In this document: piece by piece, positions 34,642 to 45,106 of the stretch
Numbering within the stretch: the stretch's first letter is position 1
How the letters are laid out: every line of letters starts with the position of its first letter
Origin: Prescottella defluvii
GTDB lineage: Bacteria; Actinomycetota; Actinomycetes; Mycobacteriales; Mycobacteriaceae
Length of the DNA stretch: 64,000 nt
NCBI GenBank assembly: GCA_029690005.1
Contig: CP121458.1
Location: 2,046,001 to 2,110,000, forward strand
Reading direction: 5' to 3'
Notes under the pieces: model-generated
What the model saw: the letters and a program-made list of their open reading frames with translations, nothing else
Databases searched by the model: none
What the model was told of the DNA's origin: nothing
Program-made: the position numbers and the translations under genes

Positions 34642-34663
34642 CGGGAAGGATAGGTAAAAGAAC

Positions 34664-35269
34664 ATGGCACGTTATACCGGACCCATCACCCGCAAGTCGC
34701 GTCGTCTGCGCGTCGACCTCGTCGGAGGCGACCAGGCGTTCGAGCGGCGTCCTTACCCGCCGGGCCAGCACGGCCGCGCGCGTATCAAGGAGAGCGAGTA
34801 CCTGCTCCAGCTGCAGGAGAAGCAGAAGGCACGCTTCACCTACGGCGTCATGGAGAAGCAGTTCCGTCGCTACTACCAGGAGGCGGTCAACCGCCCCGGT
34901 AAGACCGGCGAGAACCTGCTCCAGATTCTGGAGTCGCGTCTCGACAACGTCGTGTACCGCGCAGGCCTCGCTCGCACCCGCCGCCAGGCGCGTCAGCTGG
35001 TCACGCACGGCCACCTTCTCGTGAACGACAAGAAGGTCGACATCCCCAGCTACCGCGTCTCGCAGTACGACATCATCGATGTCCGCGAGAAGTCGCTGGC
35101 GACCCTGCCGTTCCAGATCGCCCGCGAGACCCAGGGCGATCGCCCGATCCCGGGCTGGCTGCAGGTCGTCGGTGGACGCCTCCGCATCCTGGTGCACCAG
35201 CTCCCCGAGCGTGCGCAGATCGAGGTCCCGCTGCAGGAACAGCTGATCGTCGAGTACTACTCGAAGTAA
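34664..35269 (+). CDS. rpsD: 30S ribosomal protein S4
   Basis: 201 residues: MARYTGPITRKSRRLR, YPPGQHGRARIKESEYLLQLQEKQKARFTYGVMEKQFRRYY, and the S4 RNA-binding domain LDNVVYRAGLARTRRQARQLVTHGHLLVNDKKVDIPSY. It is the assembly primer of the 30S and a translational repressor of the alpha operon in E. coli. It is followed by a perfect 11-base-arm hairpin (35279-35310). Confidence 0.98.
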   Translation: MARYTGPITRKSRRLRVDLVGGDQAFERRPYPPGQHGRARIKESEYLLQLQEKQKARFTYGVMEKQFRRYYQEAVNRPGKTGENLLQILESRLDNVVYRAGLARTRRQARQLVTHGHLLVNDKKVDIPSYRVSQYDIIDVREKSLATLPFQIARETQGDRPIPGWLQVVGGRLRILVHQLPERAQIEVPLQEQLIVEYYSK

Positions 35270-35278
35270 GGCGTGATG

Positions 35279-36432
<1,154 letters not shown>

Positions 36433-36487
36433 CCCGTATCACCCGGCACATGGGCAAATGTGCTGGGCGAGCCCAAGAGGAGCTCCA

Positions 36488-36990
36488 ATGCCCAAGCCCA
36501 AGAAGGGTGCCCGCTTCGGCGGGTCGGCGTCGCACCAGAAGGCGATCTTCGCCAACCTGGCGACTGCTCTCTTCGAGCACGGCCGAATCACCACCACGGA
36601 GGCCAAGGCCAAGGCCCTGCGTCCGTACGCCGAGAAGATCGTGACCAAGGCCAAGGGTGGATCCCTGGCCGACCGTCGTGAGGTTCTGAAGGTCATCCGC
36701 AACAAGGATGTCGTTCACACCCTGTTCGCGGAGATCGGCCCGTTCTACGCCGACCGCGACGGTGGTTACACCCGCATCATCAAGACCGTCCCCGCAAGGG
36801 CGACGACGCTCCCATGGCGATCATCGAGCTCGTCCAGGAGAAGACGGTCACCTCCGAGGCGGACCGCGCTCGCCGTGTCGCTGCTTCGCAGGCTGCTCCG
36901 GCTGCCGAGGAGACCGCGGCCGAGGCCGAGGCCCCCGAGGCCGAGGTCGTCGAGGCCGCAGCCGATGCCGACGAGGCCAAGAAGGACTAG
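36488..36990 (+). CDS. rplQ: 50S ribosomal protein L17 (frameshifted in this sequence)
   Basis: 167 residues after correction. [56 protein letters not shown] is diagnostic. One C is missing near 36788, restoring [18 protein letters not shown]. The C-terminus is an acidic Ala/Glu-rich extension ([20 protein letters not shown]) common in actinobacterial L17. Confidence 0.97.
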
Positions 36991-36995
36991 TCCAC

Positions 36996-37886
36996 TTGGT
37001 TTCGGCACACGCTGAATCGAACGAACCCGTCGTTCCCATTGGGGACGGCAGGTTCGTTCGATTGCGCCTCGATGTTTCGTACGACGGCACCGATTTCTCG
37101 GGGTGGGCGCGCCAGCCCGGCCGCCGCACCGTGTGCGGTGAGATCGAAGAGAAGCTGAGCGCAATCGTCCGCGCCCCGGTGCTGCTGACGGTGGCGGGCC
37201 GCACCGATGCCGGTGTCCACGCGAGTGGCCAGGTGGCACACGTGGACGTGCCGGCTGACATGGTCCCGGACGACCCGTCGCGTCTGGTGCGCAGGCTCGC
37301 CCGCTTCCTGCCCAAAGACGTTCGGGTCAAGGACGTCTCGTTCGCTCCCGAACACTTCGACGCCCGGTTCTCGGCGATCCGTCGGCACTACGAGTACCGG
37401 TTGACCACGGCGCCGTACGGCGCGGATCCGCTGCGTGCCCGCGACACGGTGGCGTGGCCCAAGGACGTCGACGTCGACGCGATGCGGGAGGCGTCGTCGC
37501 AGTTGTTGGGTCTGCACGACTTCGCGGCGTTCTGCAAGCGCCGCGAAGGCGCGACGACAGTCCGCGAACTGCAGCGCTTCGACTGGGAGCAATCTGGTCA
37601 CGAACTCATCGCCTTCGTCAGCGCCGACGCGTTCTGCTGGTCGATGGTGCGCAGCCTGGTCGGCGCGGCGCTCGCCGTCGGTGAAGGCCGCCGCACGATC
37701 GAATGGATGGCAGGTTTGCTGTCCGAGCGCGAGCGGGCGAGTGCTGTCGCCGTCGCTCCCGCGCACGGGCTCTCGCTGGTTCGCGTCGACTATCCGGCGG
37801 ACGAGGATCTCGCGGCCCGTAACGAGGCCACCCGGGAGATGCGCTCTGCGATCGAGCCGGGTGGGGCGGGGTGCTGCGGGGAGTAG
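36996..37886 (+). CDS. truA: tRNA pseudouridine(38-40) synthase
   Basis: Makes pseudouridine in tRNA anticodon stems. [47 protein letters not shown] (catalytic Asp in RTDAGVHA), HYEYRL and [14 protein letters not shown] are family motifs. The start is unclear. TTG 36996 gives the longest plausible form, but a strong hairpin (37015-37063) lies between it and the conserved region. A second TTG at 37062 would start LRLDVSYDG just after that hairpin. No ATG or GTG fits. Confidence 0.93.
   Translation: MVSAHAESNEPVVPIGDGRFVRLRLDVSYDGTDFSGWARQPGRRTVCGEIEEKLSAIVRAPVLLTVAGRTDAGVHASGQVAHVDVPADMVPDDPSRLVRRLARFLPKDVRVKDVSFAPEHFDARFSAIRRHYEYRLTTAPYGADPLRARDTVAWPKDVDVDAMREASSQLLGLHDFAAFCKRREGATTVRELQRFDWEQSGHELIAFVSADAFCWSMVRSLVGAALAVGEGRRTIEWMAGLLSERERASAVAVAPAHGLSLVRVDYPADEDLAARNEATREMRSAIEPGGAGCCGE
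37015..37063 (+). terminator. Terminator-like hairpin overlapping the truA 5' end
   Basis: AATCGAACGAACC (37015-37027) and GGTTCGTTCGATT (37051-37063) pair perfectly. Inside, CGTC...GACG and CCC...GGG can extend the stem. It lies 25 bases after the rplQ stop, where the alpha-operon terminator is expected, and ends in ATTG. Confidence 0.6.
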
Positions 37887-37898
37887 CCTGACTCCACG

Positions 37899-38339
37899 AT
37901 GAACGAGTGGTGGATCGCCCTGCAGGTGCTCGGGCCGGCGTTCTGGCTCGGGATGGTCGTGGCGATCTCGTTTCTGGAGGCGCCGATCAAGTTCCGCGCG
38001 CCCGGTGTGACGATCCCGATCGGGTTGGGCATCGGCCGACGTGTCTTCCGCGCTCTGAACATCGCGGAGATCGTGGTGCTGGCCGTGCTGTGGGTCGCGG
38101 CGCTCGCGGCCGACGCACCCCCGAGCTCCGGGACGCGGAACCTGCTCGTGGCGTTGACGATCGTTCTGGTGATCCAGGTCGCGGGCATTCGTCCACCACT
38201 GAGCCGCCGGTCGGACAGGATTCTCGCCGGCGAGGAGTTGCCGCGCTCCCGCGCACATCACCTGTATGTGGTGTTCGAGGTCGTCAAGGTGATCCTGTTG
38301 ATCTGGTTGGCGGCCATCACCGTGACCGCTCACCTCTGA
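37899..38339 (+). CDS. Small integral membrane protein, unknown function
   Basis: 146 residues with four predicted membrane helices: about 6-25 (ALQVLGPAFWLGMVVAISFL), 52-72 (NIAEIVVLAVLWVAALAA), 82-100 (NLLVALTIVLVIQVAGI) and 122-143 (YVVFEVVKVILLIWLAAITV). A cytoplasmic basic loop RPPLSRRSDRILAGEELPRSRAHH lies between helices 3 and 4. The start ATG follows truA by 12 bases, so the two may be cotranscribed. I do not recognise a named family. Confidence 0.75.
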   Translation: MNEWWIALQVLGPAFWLGMVVAISFLEAPIKFRAPGVTIPIGLGIGRRVFRALNIAEIVVLAVLWVAALAADAPPSSGTRNLLVALTIVLVIQVAGIRPPLSRRSDRILAGEELPRSRAHHLYVVFEVVKVILLIWLAAITVTAHL

Positions 38340-38425
38340 GCGCCGAGTCGCTCCACCGCAGGTCCGGAGGCTGATACCGTCGCAGCACATCGGGAACATT
38401 GCGTTTCTGCTGATGGGAGCTGCGC

Positions 38426-39384
38426 ATGCGTCCGTCTCTCGTTACCGTGCTCATCCTGGAGGCCGCCACGATCGGTGCAGCTCTCGCAGCTCCCGCAGCG
38501 GCGACGGCCGAGCCACTTCCGGTCCCGCACAACTTCTTCGACGGCATCGAGGCGGAGATGGCCGATCCGGGCGGCTCGCTTCCCGGATCGAACGACTGGT
38601 CCTGCAAACCGACGGCGGAGCGCCTTCGCCCGGTGATTCTGGTGCACGGAACCGGTGCCAACCGGCAGACGAACTGGACCACGTACGTACCGTTGCTGAA
38701 GAACAACGGCTACTGCGTGTTCGCGCCCACCTACGGTGCCCGCCCCGGCGCCGCGTGGCCCGGCAGCGCCTTCGGCGCGCTGACCCCGCTCGAGGAGAGT
38801 GCCCGGCAGTTCGCCGGCTTCGTCGACGAGGTGCTCGCGGCCACCGGCGCGGAGAAGGTCGACATCGTCGGGCACTCCCAGGGCACGCTGATGCCGAACT
38901 ACTACGTGAAATTCCTCGGCGGTGCCGCCAAGGTCGACAAGTACGTCTCGCTCGCCCCGCTGTGGCTGGGCGCCGGCGCCTTCTGGGCCCGCGAGATCAC
39001 CGCGTTCGCCAGGGAACACGGACTCGAGCCGCTGCAACAGCAGACGTTCGGACAGCTGTGTGCGGCGTGCCTGGACATGGCGCCGGGAACCGCCTTCGTC
39101 GACAGGATGAACGAAGGCGGCCCGTATGCCCCCGGGTCACGTACACCAACATCGCCACCCGGTACGACGAACTCGTCGTCCCGTACACCAACGGGCTGGT
39201 GCCGGGACCGAACACGGTAAACATCGTCGTCCAGGATCAGTGCCCACAGGACTACTCCGAGCACGCCGCGCTGGGTGCGTCACCCATCGCGGCGGCGTAT
39301 GTCCTCAACGCACTCGACCCGGAGCATCCGCGTCCGGTGCCCTGCACGGCGATCTCACCGTTCACCGGCACACCCGTCGGCTGA
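38426..39384 (+). CDS. Secreted triacylglycerol-lipase-like alpha/beta hydrolase, second paralogue (frameshifted)
   Basis: 319 residues after correction. Signal peptide at 1-28 (LVTVLILEAATIGAALAAPAAATAEP). The mature enzyme has SNDWSCKP, ILVHGTG, VGHSQGT (nucleophile Ser), Asp in TRYDELV and His in SEHAALG, and ends ALDPEHPRPVPC. One G is missing near 39136 (CCCCCGGGTCACG), restoring PYAPGVTYTNIATRYDE. It shares segment order and wording (SNDWSC, VILVHGTG, NGYCVFA, SARQFAGFVD) with the lipase at 12757-13707, so the two are paralogues. Confidence 0.82.
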
Positions 39385-39402
39385 GCGCGCCGACGACCCG
39401 GC

Positions 39403-40545
39403 TCAGCCGGCGAGCTGGCGCGCGATGACGAGGCGCTGAATCTGGTTGGTGCCCTCGAAGATCTGGGTGATCTTCGCTTCGCGCATGTAGCGCTCGACGG
39501 GGAAGTCCTGGGTGTAGCCGTAGCCGCCGAACACCTGGACCGCGTCGGTGGTGACCTTCATGGCGGCGTCGGTCGCGACGAGCTTCGCGACGGAGGCGTT
39601 GCGGGAGTAGGGGAGTCCGGCGTCGCGGCGGCGGGCCGCATCGATGTAGGTGGCGCGGGCGGAGTCGACGGCGGCGGCCATGTCGGCGAGGACGAAGCCG
39701 AGGCCCTGGTGGTCGATGATGCGCTTGCCGAATGCCTTGCGCTCCTTGGCGTATGCGACGGCGTCGTCGAGTGCGCCCTGCGCCAGGCCGACCGCGACAG
39801 CCGCGATGCCGAGGCGCCCGGAGTCGAGCGCGCTGAACGCGATGGGCAGGCCCTGCCCGGTCTTGCCGATGAGCCGCTCGGCGGGGACGAAGGCGTCGTC
39901 GTAGTGGGCGGCCGTGGTCGGGACGGCGCGCAGACCCATCTTCTCCTCGGGCTTGCCGAAGCTCAGGCCCTCGGTGTCCTTGGGTACGAGGAAGCACGAG
40001 ATGCCGCGGGAGCCGTCGTCGCTGGTGCGGGCGAAGAGGGTGTAGAAGTCGGCGCGGCCGCCGTTGGTGATCCACGCCTTGCTGCCGTTGATGCGGAAGC
40101 CGCCGTCCACCTCGGTGGCCCTGCACATCAGCGCGGCGGCGTCGGAGCCGGCCTGCGGTTCGGACAGGCTGTAGGCGCCGATCGTCTCGCCGCCGAGCAT
40201 GTCGGGCAGCCACTTCGCCTTCTGCTCGTCGGTGCCGTGGGTGGCGAGCGCGAAACAGCTCAGGCTGTGCACGCTGGTGGCGACGCCGACGGCCGCCCAG
40301 CGGGCCGCGATCTCCTCGAGGACCTGCAGGTACACCTCGTAGGGCTGGTCTCCGCCGCCGAACTCCTCCGGGTACGGCAGGCTCAGCAGCCCGGCGCGTC
40401 CGAGCGCGGGGAACACGCCCTCGGGAAACGTCTCGGTCTTCTCGCACTCGTTCACGATCGGCGCCAGCACCTTGTCCGCGACGTCGCGGGTGAGGTCGAT
40501 CAGGTCGTGGGCTTCCTGGGTGGGCAGCAGGCGTTCGACGGGCAC
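39403..40545 (-). CDS. Acyl-CoA dehydrogenase
   Basis: 380 residues from GTG 40545, preceded by GAGGAG. FAD enzyme that oxidises acyl-CoA to enoyl-CoA. AYSLSEPQAGSDAAAL and ITNGGRADFYTLFART are FAD/substrate-binding signatures; KERKAFGKRIIDHQGL and QVFGGYGYTQDFPVERYMREAKITQIFEGTNQIQRLVIARQL form the C-terminal helical domain with the catalytic Glu in FEGT. Chain length preference cannot be told. It is divergent from a TetR regulator across a 71-base gap with a palindrome. Confidence 0.93.
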   Translation of the reverse strand: MPVERLLPTQEAHDLIDLTRDVADKVLAPIVNECEKTETFPEGVFPALGRAGLLSLPYPEEFGGGDQPYEVYLQVLEEIAARWAAVGVATSVHSLSCFALATHGTDEQKAKWLPDMLGGETIGAYSLSEPQAGSDAAALMCRATEVDGGFRINGSKAWITNGGRADFYTLFARTSDDGSRGISCFLVPKDTEGLSFGKPEEKMGLRAVPTTAAHYDDAFVPAERLIGKTGQGLPIAFSALDSGRLGIAAVAVGLAQGALDDAVAYAKERKAFGKRIIDHQGLGFVLADMAAAVDSARATYIDAARRRDAGLPYSRNASVAKLVATDAAMKVTTDAVQVFGGYGYTQDFPVERYMREAKITQIFEGTNQIQRLVIARQLAG

Positions 40546-40581
40546 GGCGGTCTCCTCGCGGATTGACGAGATACGAAAAGT

Positions 40582-40608
40582 AGTACTGAAAGCGATACTG
40601 CAGTACTG
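40582..40608. promoter_or_regulatory. Candidate TetR operator between acyl-CoA dehydrogenase and regulator
   Basis: TACTGCAGTA (40596-40605) is a perfect 10-base palindrome, flanked by two AGTACTG copies (40582-40588 and 40602-40608). It is in the 71-base divergent gap and overlaps the presumed promoters and the area just before the TetR ATG. Confidence 0.5.
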
Positions 40609-40616
40609 TCTCGCGT

Positions 40617-41186
40617 ATGGCAACCCCGGTGAAGATGACGGCTCGGCGCATCGCGCTGTTCGACTCGCTCGTGGCCCTGATTCTCGACGAGGGGTTCGCG
40701 CACCTCACCCTCGACGATCTGGCCGCCCGCCTGCACTGCTCGAAGTCCACGCTGTACCGCCTCGCGGACAGCAAGGAGCAGCTGGTGCGCGCCGCCACGG
40801 TGCACTTCTTCCGCGGTGCGACCGAGAAGGTCGAGGCGAGCCTGGCCGGTGCGGTGGGCGCCCGCGAACGCATCCGCATGTACCTCGAGGCCGTAGGCGA
40901 GCAGTTGCGGCCGGCGTCGGCGCAGTTCATGGAGGATCTGGCCGCCGACTCGGCGGCGCGCGAGGTGTACGAGCGCGACACCCGGTTCGCGGCCCGCCGG
41001 GTTCAGGAGCTCATCACCGAAGGAGTCGCGGCGGGCGAGCTGCGGGACGCACACGCGGCGTTCGTCGGCGACGTCGCGGCCGCCGCGATGGTGCGGATCC
41101 AGCAGCGGCAGGTTTCGGCCTCGACCGGGCTCGACGACGCCGAGGCGTACCAGGAGCTGGCGATACTGCTGACCCGCGGACTCTGA
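40617..41186 (+). CDS. TetR-family transcriptional regulator
   Basis: 189 residues. The N-terminal helix-turn-helix is at about 20-55 (FAHLTLDDLAARLHCSKSTLYRLADSKEQLV). The C-terminal ligand domain is helical with ERIRMYLEAVGEQLRP and no clear family name. Divergent placement suggests that it controls the acyl-CoA dehydrogenase gene, possibly in response to an acyl-CoA. Confidence 0.9.
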   Translation: MATPVKMTARRIALFDSLVALILDEGFAHLTLDDLAARLHCSKSTLYRLADSKEQLVRAATVHFFRGATEKVEASLAGAVGARERIRMYLEAVGEQLRPASAQFMEDLAADSAAREVYERDTRFAARRVQELITEGVAAGELRDAHAAFVGDVAAAAMVRIQQRQVSASTGLDDAEAYQELAILLTRGL

Positions 41187-41224
41187 TCCGGCGCTCTACG
41201 ATCGGACCGGAAGGGAGCGTGCCG

Positions 41225-41779
41225 ATGGAGCTGGACCGACCGTTGCGCCTGGAGGTGATCGTCGGCAGCGTCCGCGTCAAGCGGTTCGCGCCCGTGGTCG
41301 TCGACTGGTTCCTGGAGCGGGCCCGCGCCCGCGACACGTTCGACACCGCTGTTCTCGACCTCGCCGATGCATCACTGCCGCAGGATCTTTCGCACACCGC
41401 GGAGGTGGAGGCCTTCACCGAACGCGTCGGCGGCGCGGACGCATTCGTCGTCGTCACGAGCGAGTACAACCACGGATACCCGGCGGCGCTCAAGACGGCG
41501 CTCGACACCGTCAAGTACGAATGGCGCGCCAAGCCGATCGGTTTCGTCGCGTACGGCGGAATGTCGGGCGGACTACGCGCGGTCGAGCAGTTGCGTCAGG
41601 TGGCGGCGGAACTGCACATGGTCTCGATCCGCGAGGCGGTCAGCTTCCATCAGGCCCGCAAGCACTTCGATCCGGACGACGGTCCCGCGAACGACGCGGC
41701 CCAGCGGATGCTCACGCAGTTGGCGTGGTCGGCGGACGCGCTGCGGACGCAGCGCGAACACACCCCGTATCCGGGCTGA
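41225..41779 (+). CDS. NADPH-dependent FMN reductase family flavoprotein
   Basis: 184 residues, flavodoxin-like fold. The N-terminus reads LRLEVIVGSVRVKRFAPVVVDWF, where GSxR binds FMN phosphate. VTSEYNHGYPAALKTALDTVKYEWRAKPIGFVAYGGMSGGLRAVEQLRQV is the signature of the azoreductase/quinone-reductase-like group. ATG 41225 has AAGGGAG upstream at a good distance. It follows the TetR gene by 38 bases and may share its transcript. Confidence 0.85.
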   Translation: MELDRPLRLEVIVGSVRVKRFAPVVVDWFLERARARDTFDTAVLDLADASLPQDLSHTAEVEAFTERVGGADAFVVVTSEYNHGYPAALKTALDTVKYEWRAKPIGFVAYGGMSGGLRAVEQLRQVAAELHMVSIREAVSFHQARKHFDPDDGPANDAAQRMLTQLAWSADALRTQREHTPYPG

Positions 41780-41784
41780 CGCGG

Positions 41785-43428
41785 TCAGCGCACCGCGGCG
41801 AGCCGCGCGGAAGGGCCGACCTGTCGCCCGATGAACGCGGTCTCGGACGCGATCGTCACCAGCGCGAGGTCGACGCGCTGGTCACCGACAGTGAGCAAGA
41901 CCCGATCGCCCGACGCCCCCGGCTGCACGATCGCGACGTCCGGCGCGGACGGCGGCCACATCCGCGGATCGGAGTGCACGTGGACGGTCGTCACCCCGGC
42001 CCGCGCGGGCGGTACGGGGACGCCGTCGACGACGATCGTGTCGAATCCCGTTTCCGACCGGGATGATTCGTGTGCCGTCCGAAGCCGCATCGGCGTCGCG
42101 ACGGACTCCACCAGCATCCGCCAGGCGTGCGGGCGGTCGGTGCGGACGAGGACGCGTGCGCCCGTCGCCACCGCACGGAAGACCAGCTGCTGCGCCAGGT
42201 AGAGCTCGCCCGCGACGTAGACGTTCGTGACACCGGGCCCGGTGATGCGCACTGTCAGCGCGTGTCCGTGCGCGTCGGAGCCGACGAGCTGACCGCACCC
42301 GGCCACCGGCAACCGCAGCGCGTCCAGCTGCTCGGGCGTGACCACACTCATCGGCGTCAGATCGTCGAGGTTCGCCGACGACGCGGGCAGGTGCGCCAAC
42401 AGTGCGTCCCGGTGCCGCCCCTGTGCGGAGACCAGCCCGGGAATCTGCAGCCGTTCCGGTGCCGCGCGGACGGAGCGGCGGAAGGCCGCGCCGACCTGGA
42501 CGGTGCCCGCGCTCGCTGCCGGGCGCAGCCGCACCGCCACCGTCGTCCCCAGACTCGGCGCGGACCACACGCCGGTCAGCAGCTCCCGCGAGAGGTGACG
42601 CGGATCCACCGCGTTCCCGACGTTCTGCACACCGGCCAGCGGCACGTGGTCCCATTCCTGCCCCATCGTGTCCGGGTGCACTCCTCGGCAGATCCGGGCG
42701 CAGGCCGATTCGATCTCGGCAGCGGACAGGATCCGGGAGCGGTATCCGGCGTCGGCGAGCGCGCGGATCACCCGGCGTGCCGCGACGGCGAGCGTCCGCG
42801 AGGCGCCGTCGGTGCCGCCGCCGCGCCGGGCGACGGACGCCTCGTTGGCCGACGCATCGAACCGCAGGACCACCCACACGATGCGCTGCGCGGCCGCCGG
42901 CAGCGGTCCGACGAGTGCGTCGTACACGTCGGCCGCCGGTGTGCCCGCGACCGCGCGGCTGCCGTGGCTGACGACGTCGATGCCGCTGAGGGTGACGTCG
43001 TTCTGCTCGAGGCAGCCCGCGAGAGCCGCCAGCGGCAGTTGCTCGGGCGACTCGCAGGTCTCACGGGTCATCCGGGTCCAGCTCCGCGACGGTGGCAGCA
43101 GCTCGACCACGGCCAGGACCTGGCCGTCGACCCAGTGCAGCCCGACGGTCTCGCCGGGCGCGTGGAAGTCCTTGCCTCGACCCATGTCGGGGCTGCGGCC
43201 GAGGACGTAGTGCCACGCCGCCTCGGCCCACGACACGGGCAGCCGTCCGCCCACGCGGACGAACATGGCGGCGCACGGGATCGCGGCGACCACGGCCGCG
43301 GCCCACAGCGGCAGCCCCGCCCACAACCCGAGCAGACAGATCGTGACCGCGAGAAGCTGTGCGACGACCACCGTCGTCACTGTGACTGCAGCCGTGTGCG
43401 GACGGCGTCCGGCACGGAATTGGTCCAC
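41785..43428 (-). CDS. eccE: Type VII secretion protein EccE (ESX-4)
   Basis: 547 residues from GTG 43428, with GGAGG upstream. Two membrane helices near the N-terminus (VTVTTVVVAQLLAVTICLLGL and PLWAAAVVAAIPCAAMFV) are followed by a large soluble domain, the EccE layout. GGRLPVSWAEAAWHY and HWVDGQVLAVVELLPPSRSWTRMT are typical of the family. EccE sits at the periphery of the ESX membrane complex. M. tuberculosis ESX-4 lacks EccE, but other actinobacteria, e.g. M. abscessus, have it. It is divergent from eccB with 107 bases between. Confidence 0.85.
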   Translation of the reverse strand: MDQFRAGRRPHTAAVTVTTVVVAQLLAVTICLLGLWAGLPLWAAAVVAAIPCAAMFVRVGGRLPVSWAEAAWHYVLGRSPDMGRGKDFHAPGETVGLHWVDGQVLAVVELLPPSRSWTRMTRETCESPEQLPLAALAGCLEQNDVTLSGIDVVSHGSRAVAGTPAADVYDALVGPLPAAAQRIVWVVLRFDASANEASVARRGGGTDGASRTLAVAARRVIRALADAGYRSRILSAAEIESACARICRGVHPDTMGQEWDHVPLAGVQNVGNAVDPRHLSRELLTGVWSAPSLGTTVAVRLRPAASAGTVQVGAAFRRSVRAAPERLQIPGLVSAQGRHRDALLAHLPASSANLDDLTPMSVVTPEQLDALRLPVAGCGQLVGSDAHGHALTVRITGPGVTNVYVAGELYLAQQLVFRAVATGARVLVRTDRPHAWRMLVESVATPMRLRTAHESSRSETGFDTIVVDGVPVPPARAGVTTVHVHSDPRMWPPSAPDVAIVQPGASGDRVLLTVGDQRVDLALVTIASETAFIGRQVGPSARLAAVR

Positions 43429-43535
43429 GGTTCCTCCCCGATACCTGAACCAGACGGACCATCGCCCGCCGAAGTGTGCTTGCAGGCGAACTGTACTGTG
43501 TCGGTCCGTAGCGTGCGCCTGATGGGGGAGGGAAC

Positions 43536-45011
43536 ATGGCGGCACAGCCGACTACGCGATGGCAGGTAAGTGGGTACCGATTCCTGGTTCGGCGGATGGA
43601 GCATGCGCTCGTACGGCGCGATGTGCGGATGCTGCACGACCCGATGCGAGCGCAATCGCGCGCCCTCGCAGTGGGAGTCGTCATCGCGTGCATCGGTCTC
43701 GCGGGGTGCGCGGCCCTCGCACTGATCCGTCCACAGGACAAGATCGGCAATGCGTCGATCGTCGTCGGAAAGGACTCGGGCGCAATGTTCGTCGTCATGG
43801 ACGGCACCCTGCACCCGGTCCTGAACCTCGCCTCCGCGCGGCTCGTCGTCGGGGAGTCGGCGAAGCCCGTGATGATCAAGGAATCCGAGATCGACACCAG
43901 GCCCCGCGGCGCGCTCGTCGGCATTCCCGGCGCGCCGTCGGCGCTGCCGGTGGGCGGCGACACCGAGGGGCAGCCGTGGTCGGTGTGCGACACGGTCTCG
44001 CCGGACGGACGGCGCCCCGCCGCAACCACAGTCGTCGTCGGAGAACCCACGTGGGGTGACCGCGTCGGACAGCTCGACTCGGGACACGCTCTGCTGGTGT
44101 CGCATTCGGACGCCACATTCCTGGTGTATGACGGTCACCGGGCCCCGATCGATCTCGAGGACCAGGCGGTCAGCCGCGCGCTGGGTCTCGAAGGGGCACA
44201 GCCGCGTCCTGATCAGCCGCGGCATGCTCAACGCCATCCCGGAGACGCTGCCGATCGCGGCGCCGACATCGACGGGGCCGGATCCGCGCCGAACTACGAA
44301 ATCGCCGGAAGAACAATCGGATCCGTCGTCAAGGTCAAGCGGGGAGACGACGCCCGCTACTACGTGGTGCTGCGGGACGGCGTCCAGGAGGTCAGTGAAG
44401 CGACCGCGGTCCTCATCCACTTCTCGGACTCTCAGGGGCAGTCGGAGGTACCCACCGTCGCGCCCGACGCCCTCGCGAAGGCACCCACGTCGCACGGACT
44501 CGACGTCGCGACGTTCCCGAGCGCCCCGCCGCGCCTCGTCGACGACGCCGACAAGCCCGTCAGCTGCCTGACCTGGACCCCGCAGGGATCCGTCGCGGGC
44601 GACGACACCGGTCGGGTCGACGCCACGCTGGCCGTGTCGGCCGGACGGGCGCTCCCCATCCCCGACGACGCGCGCACCGTCCGGCTCGCGCAGGCGGATG
44701 GACCCGGCGACAACGCCGACGCCGTGTACGTGCGACCCGGCGGCAGCGGATTCGTCCAGACGACCGGTCTCGAGTCCGGCAGCTCCCGCAAGGGCGGCAT
44801 GTTCTTCGTCGCCGACACCGGCGTCCGCTACGGCGTCAAGAACGCCGACGCTGCCAAGGCCCTCGGGTTCGACGTGCCCGGGCCGCCTGCGCCGTGGCGG
44901 ATCCTCGAACTCCTCGCTCCCGGACCGACACTCGGCCGCGAGGAAGCGCTCGTCGCCCACGACGGCGTCGCCCCAGACGACGCCGCCGCTCCGGTTGCCG
45001 CCGGAAACTGA
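43536..45011 (+). CDS. eccB: Type VII secretion protein EccB (ESX-4; two compensating indels)
   Basis: 491 residues. The N-terminus AAQPTTRWQVSGYRFLVRRMEHALVRRDVRML is diagnostic. One membrane helix (ALAVGVVIACIGLAGCAALALI, about 45-66) is followed by a large periplasmic repeat domain. An extra C near 44208 and a missing base near 44264 scramble about 19 residues. Corrected, the segment reads RLISRGMLNAIPETLPIAAP and rejoins DIDGAGSAPNYEIAG, matching the family. The C-terminal YGVKNADAAKALGFDVPGPPAPWRILELLAPGPTL is conserved. Confidence 0.92.
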   Translation: MAAQPTTRWQVSGYRFLVRRMEHALVRRDVRMLHDPMRAQSRALAVGVVIACIGLAGCAALALIRPQDKIGNASIVVGKDSGAMFVVMDGTLHPVLNLASARLVVGESAKPVMIKESEIDTRPRGALVGIPGAPSALPVGGDTEGQPWSVCDTVSPDGRRPAATTVVVGEPTWGDRVGQLDSGHALLVSHSDATFLVYDGHRAPIDLEDQAVSRALGLEGAQPRPDQPRHAQRHPGDAADRGADIDGAGSAPNYEIAGRTIGSVVKVKRGDDARYYVVLRDGVQEVSEATAVLIHFSDSQGQSEVPTVAPDALAKAPTSHGLDVATFPSAPPRLVDDADKPVSCLTWTPQGSVAGDDTGRVDATLAVSAGRALPIPDDARTVRLAQADGPGDNADAVYVRPGGSGFVQTTGLESGSSRKGGMFFVADTGVRYGVKNADAAKALGFDVPGPPAPWRILELLAPGPTLGREEALVAHDGVAPDDAAAPVAAGN

Positions 45012-45043
45012 CGACCATCCCGGCGGTGCCGTGGCTGCATACC

Positions 45044-45106
45044 GCGGCGCCGCCGCAGTTACATGGTGCGGCGCCGCCGCAGTTACATGGTGCGGCGCCG
45101 CCGCAG
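45044..45106. repeat. 24-base tandem repeat between eccB and mycP
   Basis: The unit GCGGCGCCGCCGCAGTTACA+TGGT occurs at 45044-45067 and 45068-45091, with a third partial copy of 15 bases at 45092-45106. The mycP stop codon (TTA on this strand, 45083-45085) lies in the second copy, so the repeat covers the end of mycP and the convergent gap. Confidence 0.9.

Noticed and set aside
45044..45106. CRISPR-like repeat.
   Set aside because: The units are directly adjacent with no spacers and only two full copies; this is a tandem repeat.
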